Assembly: GCA_026874595.1 (NCBI GenBank)
Contig: CM049320.1
Span: forward strand, 40,070,714-40,134,713
DNA from: Sipunculus nudus
Lineage: Eukaryota; Annelida; Sipuncula; Golfingiida; Sipunculidae
Direction: 5' to 3'
DNA length: 64,000 nt
A model generated the notes under the pieces. That model was given only the letters and a program-made list of their open reading frames with translations, had not been told where the DNA came from and made no database searches. Position 1 is the first letter of the stretch; each line of letters starts with the position of its first letter. Shown here one piece after another: positions 56,142 to 64,000 of the stretch. The translations under genes were made by a program, and so were the position numbers.

Positions 56142-57524
56142 GAGAGGGCTATGCTGTCTGCTGAAATAAATCCATGTAAATGTTTCCAACAAAATTAACA
56201 TATAAAATCAAGACAAGAGCAGTAAATGTACCTAAAACATTTTGCTTGGGTGGCACCATAAATAAATGATAGATATTGCAGTTTGCCTTTCTGTCAGGAC
56301 TAATTGTGACCCAGAGCTGTAAGTAATTCATTCTGAGTTGCCTATGTTTTATACTGTTAACATTTCTGACAGTTGAGAGATTTCTAAATAAATAATTTTT
56401 CCTATAACGGAAAACAGATGTTTATTTGAATCGTTGGGCAAACAGTGATTTAACGAGAATAAATACCAGTTTGCTATATAGCCAGTAAGTGCAATAACTC
56501 ATCCTATTCCGGTTTTTATGTTTATACAAAGTCCAGTAAATTCTAGTGATAAGCCCAAATTAAAAAGAATCAGTTGTTGAAGTTGAACAAATCTAATTTA
56601 ATTCTAATCTGCTTTGACTCAGGAGTTCAGGGATTATGCTTCAAACTAAACCCTAGCAGTCCAGCGTCAACCAACTTTACCGGATTGGAAGACATACATG
56701 GTTCGCCTTGGGCTATGTACTTGCACCAGAGAGTGCCATAAAGATCATTTTGCTTTAATCTTTAAAATGCAATTTTTCACTGAACGGTCAAAGCAACATG
56801 TGTCCCTGTCATTCCCCAGGTTTGAGGGAGATCATGTTAATCACTGACTGTTGTACTGGCCGAACAATTATAATATCGATGGGGTTTATGGTTTTGCCCT
56901 TAAGAGAATATCATCTCTCGCTTATTAGCTTATAATTGTAACTGTTAGATCACAAATTGAAGATACATATTCTAAAACATATTTGTTTTTATATTATTTT
57001 CTTTTATTTAAACATTTCATTAGAAACACACATGATAATAAACATGAAAGAAACTGATTTTTCATTCTCCTGGTGATTTCTATTTTAATTCCTTGCAAGT
57101 GCTAACTTTCTTATGATTTGATTTGGCAAGGTAGCCAGGCTTGAAAAAACTATAAGATATAATAGACTTTTAAAAGCCCCGGTGATAATCCGAAAAGAAA
57201 AAAGGCGAAATGATTTTAATATTCCACTCGGTGTTATCTTTCCAACCATGCAAAACAGATCTCATCAGATTTGATGTTTTTCTGTCAGGAAGCGATTGCA
57301 TATTTATATGATTATGAACTTATTAACTGCTATTGCTTATTTCCCCTTTAAACTAACATTGAATATTACTTAGTTTTATTATTAGTATTATTTGGATGTT
57401 TAAAATACACAAAGGCCTAGTTGTGAAATAATGTAACAAACAATTCTTTAAAGAGTCTTCTATATCTTAAATACATTATAACCTAATTCCTCTTCTGTTG
57501 ATTTTAAACTTTACCAAGTGCCCC

Positions 57525-58400
57525 GCTGGTCATTATGCTCAGCTGAATCTATATTGGTCAGTGATCTAATTCTTATCGACTAAGGAGAGTTTAAGAGAAC
57601 CTGTATACACAACGTCTGAACATCCCAGGTCTAGCGATTACGAATTGTGCCTTGATATATATCACACTGATAACTGCAGTCTGTCGTTCACAAAAAGAAA
57701 AAAAAAAGTCTTACATTTTGCATTGTTCATAATCGCGAATAATGATGGAACAATAGAGAGTGAAACTAGGAAATACCATTTCAGCTCTAGTCATTTATAA
57801 TCGGTAAGCTACATATAGATTAAATTTTCTTACCATTCAGGAAAAAAATGGAAATGTACAGGTTTTGCTCGCAGAAGATAGTTAAACATAAATGGTGCCA
57901 TCTGTAGTTTATATACTCGTAAAAGTCACATGATCAATGTTTGGTAAAGCACATTACAAATCGTATAGGTAAAATAGAAAATGAAATGCAACAATAAGCA
58001 AATATAAGTTTACGCTATCCCTCACATAAAAGATATCTTTTTTTTATTTCCTGACTTGAGTAGGAAGAACTGAAAAAGATCATTTTGACTCAAGTCAACA
58101 TAAGTGGCGATACTTGCAACTTACACTGACATACCAGTCATGGGATCAATATGCTGGGTATTGGTCAAAACATTATGAATACAAACACTTGTGATTAGCA
58201 AAGTTAAAATAGAGTAGAGACAAATCTTATAATATTTCAGCACACCTCATACTTATTTTGTCATCTTATGATCATCTCCAATGAATAAGCCATGAAATGA
58301 AATGAGTTATATTTTTTTGGCTTGCACAAGTTAGGACAGCCTATAGCTTACAAACAAAATACCATTCCAGTGATCAATATTACCATGGATCTTGGAGATG
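57525..58400 (+). mobile_element. Ancient remnants of the 30-34 kb composite family
   Basis: 'atgctcagctgaatctat', 'aacatcccaggtctagcgattacgaattgtgcctt' (57621-57655), 'aatggtgccatctgtagttt' and 'tcacatgatcaatgttt' (57890-57945) follow the order of blocks in the ~339-bp units, at low identity. A second, fainter repeat follows at 58100-58180. They show that this family predates the well-preserved array. Confidence 0.45.
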
Positions 58401-58491
58401 ACAGTTGCGGCAGTTCCTGATATATTCCGTTACCGACATAACGTTATATATGTTGACGTATTCTATATATGGAGTATTTTTCTTAAGGGTG

Positions 58492-58681
58492 AGACAGAAG
58501 CGGGGGGGGGGGGGGGGGAATCCCCCTCTCCAGTCGCCACAACTTTTTTAAAGGTTTCAGACAAAGTTTTGTGTCCTGGAACCACCCTCCCTTTTTTCGG
58601 ACCTGGGGACCTTTTTTACAACTTTACCATCCGTCCTGGAGTGGACCCCTCCATTTTAAATCCTGGATCTGCCTCTGTGAG
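58492..58681. mobile_element. GGATCCAGG-type MITE, diverged copy
   Basis: It shares with 20879-21100 the ordered blocks 'ggtttcagacaaa' / 'cttcagacgaaa', 'cagacctcaggaccttttttt' / 'ggacctggggacctttttt', 'gtcctggagtggacccct' and 'aaatcctggatctgcc'. A run of about 19 G at 58501-58519 has replaced most of the left end. The polyglycine and proline-rich frame across it is an artefact. Confidence 0.65.
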
Positions 58682-59372
58682 GGTATAAGAAAGTTGAACT
58701 GTAGGTAAACACCTATTGATCATAAATTATACATCATTGAAAAGATTATATTGCTTGATAGAAGTTTGGCATATAAAGTTGTATGAAGTAAATTTATATA
58801 ACCACCCCTTTGTCGTTTTTCCTAGGGGTGAGTGTAACTATAAGAATGTATTACTTAAGCAGTATACACCCAGTGGCCATAAATAGTATGACATACTGAA
58901 GCGTATGGTTTAAGCTATCATTTGAGACCAAATTTGACTGGATACGTTTTGCATATTTGGTAGTATGGGGCTTATAACCACTTTTAAGTTGGTGTCCTTG
59001 AGATGAAAAAAATATATACGTCATCCGACATAAAACATCCATTTATTCACTGAAAGCTACCACTTTCATACTGCTATCAGGCATTTTTATTACCTACACA
59101 TGTATACCTATCAAGCACACATGGTGAAAATTTGTCACCAAAATGGTACCGATGATCCAAATTTTGGGGTCTGGCTGAAGTTATATAGTGGTATACCCAC
59201 AATTTAGACTTGCGACCTGTGACATCTGGGTTTTAGTGTGTACATAAATTGACAGCCCCCATAGGCGGTTTCAAGAAACCTGGGAAAATAAACCTGTCAG
59301 GGTTCGGTAAGGGAGCCACAAAGTAATCCGAGGATAGCACCCGCACTGTTATTCATTCACACTTGTCAATAA

Positions 59373-59670
59373 GGAGATGCCCTGCTAGACTTGGCCAAAT
59401 ATTGTGATACCTGTTCCCGCTGACTGAAAAACCGCGTTTTCACGGCTCACAATCGGACCTCCGGTCACGTGGCTTTGTAATGGTAAACATAAACACGTGG
59501 ACTGCGTTTACCAACACGCAGGACCATAAGAATGTGTTTAATAGTCGTATGTGAGGTACTGAGACTGTGTGCTGGGATGGTTTTGCTGGGAATCTTTTTT
59601 ATAAAGCAAAACTGCACTGAAAGTGTGAAAGAATAGGCCTACGATTACGCCTGATTATGTACCGTTGGTA
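59373..59670 (+). repeat. Dispersed repeat D, copy 1
   Basis: It aligns with 60055-60355: 'ggagatgccctg.ctgactt.gcc', 'ccgcgttttcacggct' / 'tcgcgttttgtggct', 'aatcggacctcc.gt.acg', 'tggtaaacataaacacgtgg' / 'tggtaaacaaacacgtgtt', and 'gtgtgctgggatrgttttgct'. It lacks the outer part that copy 2 has. Confidence 0.7.
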
Positions 59671-59845
59671 ATTTTTTTTTTATTTTGAGTAAAAGTTACT
59701 GCAACTGATTTCTGCTGATAGGCTGTATTGTACTATGGATATATCTTGAAAAACTGCATTACTCATTGGCTGGATCTTGGATACATTTAACATCTACATT
59801 TTTCAATTTTACCACACTGTACAGAGTCAGTGGGTGTTTTTGCAT

Positions 59846-60352
59846 TTTAAAGGGGCCCAGTCACCTATAATGCATGTTGAATTAACACGAAACATAGCTT
59901 CTTCCCTTTAAAATAAATTTGCATCTGCCAAGATATTTCCCTTAAACCGTTTGCTTCCTCCTGTTATTGAGTGTTAAAAACAGTGGACCCGGCGCGATCA
60001 CAGGTGTCAAAATAAATACAGCACGTGCTTTGATCAGGCTACAACGTATCAATCAGGAGATGCCCTGACTGACTTAGCCCAAAAATGTAATACATGTTCT
60101 CGCTTGCTGAAACATCGCGTTTTGTGGCTAAAAATCGGACCTCCTGTTACGCCGCCTTGTTATGGTAAACAAACACGTGTTGACTGTGTTTACTAATACG
60201 AAGACACATGATAAGTTGTTTCACAGCTGTATGCGCGGTACTATGACCGTGTGCTGGGATAGTTTTGCTAGAAAACTTTCGCATAAAGTAAAAATGAACT
60301 GATGGTGTAAAATAAAAGGCATGATACTGTTTCTGATTATACCCCTTTAATG
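59846..60352. mobile_element. TTAAAGGGG-ended element containing repeat D copy 2
   Basis: TTTTAAAGGGGCCCAGTCAC at 59846 and ACCCCTTTAATGGG near 60340-60352 form a short inverted terminus (TTAAAGGGG). The interior includes the second repeat D copy. The length (~507 bp) and lack of coding capacity fit a MITE. Copy 1 would be a truncated relative. Confidence 0.5.
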
Positions 60353-61080
60353 GGTAACATCCCTGATTTATGATGTTAAGAAACAAATAAGATAATAATT
60401 GCATAATTGATAAATTGTGAAATAACCAAAGGAATATCTCGAAATGTAGATCAACACACGTGCTAGAGCGCTGATTTCACACACTTTAGAAATCAGAATT
60501 ACCTCTGATTTAGAATCGGTTATAATTACTTGAGACAGGAGTATTGGAACATACCTTTGAGCAAAACCATGCAGAGATAAGCAAACGACTGCGGTCAAAT
60601 CTTTGACCAATATGCATATTCACAGAATTATCTGACTTCTGTTCATATTCCTAATGTTCAATTCGCTATAAGATGTCGGCACCAAGGGGAGCTCTCATTT
60701 AGCAGACAGGAGAGACAATTCGATCATATCTGACTCTTAAGTTAATACCAGACCCCTTATCAGTTAGGGTTAGATATACAGGTGTCCTAGTTTACAGCGA
60801 AATAACACTTTTTTAACTAGGCCCAAATCCTCAAACTCAAGTAAGATCGCGCAATCCATGTAAAATGAATCAATGAGAGAAAGCAACGTTTTTGTACTTT
60901 TCAGCACCATGTATTGAATCATGAAGAGAAGGGTATGTAAAGAGAGTATGACACGGACAGGATGTTAATATGAACTTATTTATTTTACATGGATTGTACG
61001 AATGGTTATTATAACTAATCGCACTCTCCATGGCTCAGATTGTGGCGTTCTGTAGACTGTATAGGTTGAGTATTGTGTTG
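60353..61080 (+). other. Intron 1 sequence with nothing recognised
   Basis: An imperfect inverted pair around CATGTAAAATGA (60857) and TTTTACATGG (60983) is the only structure. The minus-strand frames at 60147-60610 are unsupported. Confidence 0.4.
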
Positions 61081-61135
61081 AGATTTGCACAATATATTTT
61101 CACCGCAAATTGATATATATTTCCGTCTCCTCAAG

Positions 61136-61342
61136 TGATCCTTGGACTAGGCGTAGTTTGTGAGCAGGGTTCAGACAAATCGTGGGCCAAGTCAACTCAC
61201 CAGAGACCGTTAAAGAAAAGCGACCTGCTTTGCTACAACTACTGCACCAGTGGCAAAGTCGCAGTCAACGTCAAGGTTACAATGGTCCGAAGCTGGGACG
61301 AATACACACACAGTACCCTTACCTTTATCAATGAAAGAAAAG
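61136..61342 (+). CDS. Exon 2 of predicted small secreted protein
   Basis: The exon is 207 nt, bounded by a pyrimidine-rich acceptor (TTCCGTCTCCTCAAG at 61121-61135) and a donor AAAAG|GTAAAG. It is visibly GC-richer than its flanks. The first spliced residues, VILGLGVVC, complete a hydrophobic h-region after exon 1's LILASPTSVL, so the pair forms a textbook signal peptide. The mature part is basic, has a close cysteine pair in LLCYNYCTSG, then an alternating beta-strand-like KVAVNVKVTMVRSW and a WDEYTHSTLTF segment. Enters and leaves in phase 1. The other two frames are also open here for part of the length, so frame choice rests on the signal peptide and phase match. Function unknown; a secreted or extracellular protein is inferred. 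Confidence 0.55.
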
Positions 61343-61904
61343 GTAAAGGAATCTAAGCCTCGATCCTCCATGCTTTTGTGGTATATAATCCCAAAACCGT
61401 GTTTGCATTCACTTATTCCGCCCATGCTCCCAGGTTCATTCGAGCATAAGTGACCCTACTTTTGGGAATAATTCCTGAATCCGGATCTATATATCTCCAT
61501 TGGCCCGTTCCTGAAATGCCCTGGAAATTTCCCATGCCCTCCTGGCGTAATTAATTATTATTTAATGTATTAATTTATATTATAAATAAGCTTCATAGTT
61601 AACAAAATGTGATGTAAAACCCATTAATTTTTATTGAATATTAGCTTAACAAGGGGATTATCAAAAGGTCTTTTAAAGACCACCTTTTTCATGCAGCAAT
61701 TATATGAGAGTAGGGTAGAATTGTGAAAATGGAGGAAAATGCTGAATAATGTTAGGTTCTTGTGGAATGTGTATGGCTTATTAAATGTCTTAAATAAAAG
61801 AAATTGATATAAAGAACTAATTCATTTGTAATGACCTGATATGTTTGACTAACAAGGATGAATCACGTGACAAATCGTCTCCATGGATACCACATATTTT
61901 ACAG
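61343..61904 (+). other. Intron 2 of the predicted gene
   Basis: A 562-bp GT-AG interval. It contains a truncated family A repeat and otherwise AT-rich sequence. Confidence 0.4.
61398..61553 (+). mobile_element. Dispersed repeat family A, copy 7 (truncated)
   Basis: 'aaccgtgtttgcattcacttattccgcccatgctcccaggttcattcgagcataagtgaccctac' (given in part), then 'cattggcccgttcctgaaatgccctgg' and 'gccctcctggcg'. The central CA-rich block is deleted, and it stops before the usual GGAGGCAA end. It lies about 55 bp after exon 2. Confidence 0.7.
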
Positions 61905-62003
61905 GTACAGACTCGGTATCAGACACAAACTTTCTGGAAGAAACAAATTCAGACGAGAAAGCTCAGCAATTAATAAAGAAAAGCTCTGCTGACAATGGAC
62001 GAG
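61905..62003 (+). CDS. Exon 3 of predicted small secreted protein
   Basis: The exon is 99 nt between an acceptor ATATTTTACAG and a donor CGAG|GTATCT, symmetric phase 1-1, so it fits directly after exon 2 and could be skipped without changing frame. It encodes an acidic stretch (TDSVSDTNFLEETNSDE) followed by a basic one (KAQQLIKKSS) and an NGR. This low-complexity charged composition suggests a flexible C-terminal region. If the donor were not used, the frame would continue another 57 codons into hydrophobic, AT-rich, non-coding-looking sequence. Confidence 0.45.
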
Positions 62004-62710
62004 GTATCTTAATCTCTTTTGTATATTCTAAAACAGTAATTAGTTCCTTGTACCTAAACTTAACTGGATGTAAATCAGGCTTTAGTTTCAGTACATATTT
62101 GTATTTGAAAATATCATATTTACCGTTTGAATTAAACATGGTTTTATATATAAGAGCTTTTGGGTTTCTACGGTGAATGATTTTGGATATAGAAAAAGAT
62201 CTCGACATAACATCTCGAGATCTCGACATAATATCTCGAGATCTCGACATAGAATATCGCAAAAAATGTTAGGACACCGAAAAAAAGTAAAAAGAGAATT
62301 TATACTCGAGATAAAATTGCACAGAAAAAGAAATATTTTTGAACCCGTTGGCGTTGTACGGACCATTCAATGCTTAATCTACGTAAGTTAAAAAAACAGT
62401 CTGTCAAATAAACATAAACCTTTGAACCGATCCTACCGGGTACAGGTTGTCCCTTTTGTTAATATTCACGTGTTTATAACATGCGTGGGTGGGGTCGCAA
62501 AAGTGGCCGCCGGTCGTAATCGTAATAGGTTGAGTAAAATGTAATCTGAGATAAAGTTATAGTTATAAATAATAGATAGGATGACTAGAGGTAATCTGAG
62601 CTATAGTTATAAGGACTATTACTCAGATTACCGCATTAATTACTTAAAGCAAAGAATGAATGGTTTAAATAATCTCTATCATCTTTCACCATTGGTTCTC
62701 TTTCTGCAAG
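62004..62710 (+). other. Intron 3 of the predicted gene
   Basis: A 707-bp GT-AG interval holding the CTCGAGAT palindrome cluster. A donor-like CTAC|GTAAGT at 62383 could belong to an unrecognised alternative exon. An internal direct repeat of GGTAATCTGAG-type sequence lies at 62540-62640. Confidence 0.3.
62195..62285 (+). repeat. ATCTCGAGAT palindrome cluster, plus
   Basis: AGATCTCGACATAA(C/T)ATCTCG is repeated about 2.5 times with a 22-bp period, generating nested palindromes (ATCTCGAGAT). It is followed by 'aatatcgcaaaa' and 'ttaggacaccg'. Confidence 0.8.
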
Positions 62711-62730
62711 ATGCTCTGCTTTGGTCTTAA
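62711..62730 (+). CDS. Likely terminal coding exon of predicted small secreted protein
   Basis: An excellent polypyrimidine tract and acceptor (TTGGTTCTCTTTCTGCAAG at 62692-62710) opens an exon that, in phase 1 from exon 3, adds DALLWS and stops at TAA (62728-62730). ATTAAA at 62798-62803 is a plausible polyadenylation signal. With it the four exons total 363 nt, giving a 120-residue precursor. An alternative is the phase-1-compatible open segment at 63175-63270, which would extend the protein beyond this window. The 3' end is the weakest part of the model. Confidence 0.35.
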
Positions 62731-62797
62731 AGCTATTATTCACCTGAATGCCTTATTTATAGAATTTATGTGATTCCGGCTTACTTTTCATATACAT

Positions 62798-62803
62798 ATT
62801 AAA
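62798..62803 (+). terminator. Possible polyadenylation signal (ATTAAA)
   Basis: ATTAAA lies 68 bp after the proposed stop codon at 62730. It is a common variant hexamer. Given the AT content, chance occurrence is likely. Confidence 0.25.
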
Positions 62804-62925
62804 GAACCTGCTAAAAAAAGTACTTATAATGCCGTTTTGACTGATTTATAAGTTTTTTATCTATAGGCTATTAGTAAAATAGGTAGTTGGCCTATGTTAA
62901 CATACAGAAAAAAAAACATGTAACC

Positions 62926-62942
62926 GGGGGGGGGGGGGGGGA
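62926..62942. repeat. Poly-G tract
   Basis: Run of about 16 G in AT-rich sequence. Confidence 0.9.
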
Positions 62943-63257
62943 TGAAAGATCCCTAGTTGTTGTTAGTGAGAGCATATGAAACAATGCAATATTTGTTATT
63001 TACAAAACTCTGAATTGTTTGAATTGAAGCCAGATGTCTTTGCTGGAAGTGTTTCGATTACGACCGGCAGCCGTTTGTTAGCCCCCTCTCCCATATTATA
63101 ATCACCTGGATGTAAACATACGGGACCAATTGTACCCCTTTGGATTGGCTCTCTTTTGCTTATTTTTATTAAAGGTTCAAGGGATCGTTTTTATTTGACA
63201 GACGCCAGAGGCCCTTTAACTTTTCTTACATCAGTTAAGCATCTAATAGTTCGTTCA

Positions 63258-63450
63258 ATGCCATCTCGAGGTAATAATATTTCCCGTGATTTTTTTTCTC
63301 GAGATATTGAGTCGAGATATTGACATATTTTCTCGAGATCACGAGATAATCTTTATTTCTGTGTCCTATTGTTTTGCGAGATTGTATCGCGAGATCTCTA
63401 GATATTTTTTTTGAGATCTCAAGATAAAAAAATAATATTCCGTGTCCTAT
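63258..63450 (-). repeat. CTCGAGAT palindrome cluster, minus
   Basis: CTCGAG, TCTCGAGATATTGAGTCGAG, TCTCGAGATCACGAGAT and GCGAGATCTCTAGAT words, with 'gtgtcctattgttttgcgagattg', mirror the cluster at 62195-62285 in reverse complement ('ttaggacaccg' against 'cgtgtcctat'). The two clusters are about 1 kb apart in inverted orientation. Confidence 0.7.
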
Positions 63451-63551
63451 ATTAGCTACCGTACTCATCAGCTGCAAAAGCAAATCTTATTCTACAGTAT
63501 TATCTTTTAATGTCAGAAAATGGGTATCAGAAAGAGTCATAGATTCATATA

Positions 63552-63554
<3 letters not shown>

Positions 63555-63608
<54 letters not shown>
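63555..63608. repeat. (TA)n microsatellite
   Basis: Uninterrupted TA tract of about 54 bp. Confidence 0.95.
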
Positions 63609-63611
<3 letters not shown>

Positions 63612-63660
63612 CTACCACGACTGGTCTCATTAGCATTATCATTTTAATAAAAGCACCTTG

Positions 63661-63690
63661 ATTTGCATTTGCATTTGTATTTGCATATGA
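63661..63690. promoter_or_regulatory. Hexamer-phased ATTTGCAT (octamer) cluster
   Basis: ATTTGCAT occurs at 63661, 63667 and 63679 within a 6-bp-phased ATTTGC repeat. ATTTGCAT is the POU/octamer core. It may be only a hexamer microsatellite. Confidence 0.4.
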
Positions 63691-64000
63691 TGTGTCTCTC
63701 GGTTAGCATTGCCATTGACAATGTTTTTCGTATTTATTATTTAAAAAATATACATTTGTATTTCAATGAACATTTGAATGAGTCGCATTTGAATCCAACC
63801 CTGCATTTAATAAACCTTTTCTTATAACATCTTATAAACCTTGTTTTAAGGTACAATCCATAATATTGCCGACTGTATTATGCCGTCCGTTATCATGTGT
63901 AATACTGTATGCATATGCTTTAGATTTGTTCACATATGGTAGAGATTCTCTCAGAGTAAGAGGGAGTTACTTCAGAATCATATGACTGTTATAAAAAAAT
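63691..64000. other. No gene or repeat recognised
   Basis: AT-rich sequence to the end of the window. Further exons of the predicted gene could lie beyond it. Confidence 0.45.

Larger units (their letters stand above)
54202..61135 (+). other. Intron 1 of the predicted gene
   Basis: A GT-AG interval of 6.9 kb linking exon 1 to exon 2. It carries a small MITE (54834-54964), a candidate microprotein frame (55896-56141), diverged remnants of GGTGGC-type repeats (57530-58400), one GGATCCAGG MITE and the paired repeats at 59.4-60.35 kb. Stretches at 54202-54830, 54970-55890 and 56170-57525 hold nothing I recognise. Confidence 0.4.

Noticed and set aside
61163-61336. Alternative frame through exon 2 entered at AGCAG|GG
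   Set aside because: The frame is open and protein-like for about 57 codons, but entry there would lose the signal peptide and it runs into a stop before the donor that fits exon 3.

Overview
This is a 64 kb piece of animal nuclear DNA, most likely from a marine invertebrate and probably a bivalve mollusc. That assignment is inference. It rests on AT-rich sequence, many (TA)n and C/G-homopolymer tracts, GT-AG exon boundaries, tRNA-derived SINEs, TIR-bounded MITEs, degenerate elements built on AGGTCA/GGTCAAGGTCA, and elements ending in GACGGACAGACGG-type tails. No operons, functional rRNA or tRNA genes, CRISPR arrays or phage genes were seen. Most of the window is repeat and intron or intergenic sequence, and most open frames are chance frames.

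Layout. 0-5 kb: a degenerate tandem-unit element, then a ~3.8 kb region bounded by long inverted arms. 6-15 kb: a foldback repeat, a 14-bp minisatellite, a diverged tandem duplication and a pair of related MITEs. 15-29 kb: SINE pieces, a perfect hairpin, promoter-like sequence, several MITEs, a decayed non-LTR retrotransposon fragment on the minus strand and blocks of AGGTCA-type repeats. 29.9-34.4 kb: a large composite built from two tandem families (about 281 and 339 bp), each carrying the palindrome GGTGGCGCCACC. 35-38 kb: a promoter-like block with two CACGTG sites, then one MITE nested inside another. 39.87-45.37 kb: a 5.4 kb satellite of 37-bp monomers (about 146 copies) with a 70-monomer (2,590 bp) higher-order repeat present twice, ending in an inverted piece that forms a palindrome. 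46.4-47.7 kb: a 986-bp pogo/Tigger-like element inserted into an older dispersed repeat. 49-53 kb: SINE copies and microsatellites.

The best protein-coding candidate is on the plus strand at 54.1-62.8 kb. Four exons (54165-54201, 61136-61342, 61905-62003, 62711-62730) join through phase-1 introns with consensus splice sites. They would encode a 120-residue protein with an N-terminal signal peptide that only exists after exons 1 and 2 are spliced. I do not recognise its family, and the 3' end is the least certain part. A CTCF-like site lies directly upstream of its start codon. A second, weaker candidate is a single-exon membrane microprotein at 55896-56141, inside the first intron. All structure was read by eye; no alignment, gene finder or database search was run.
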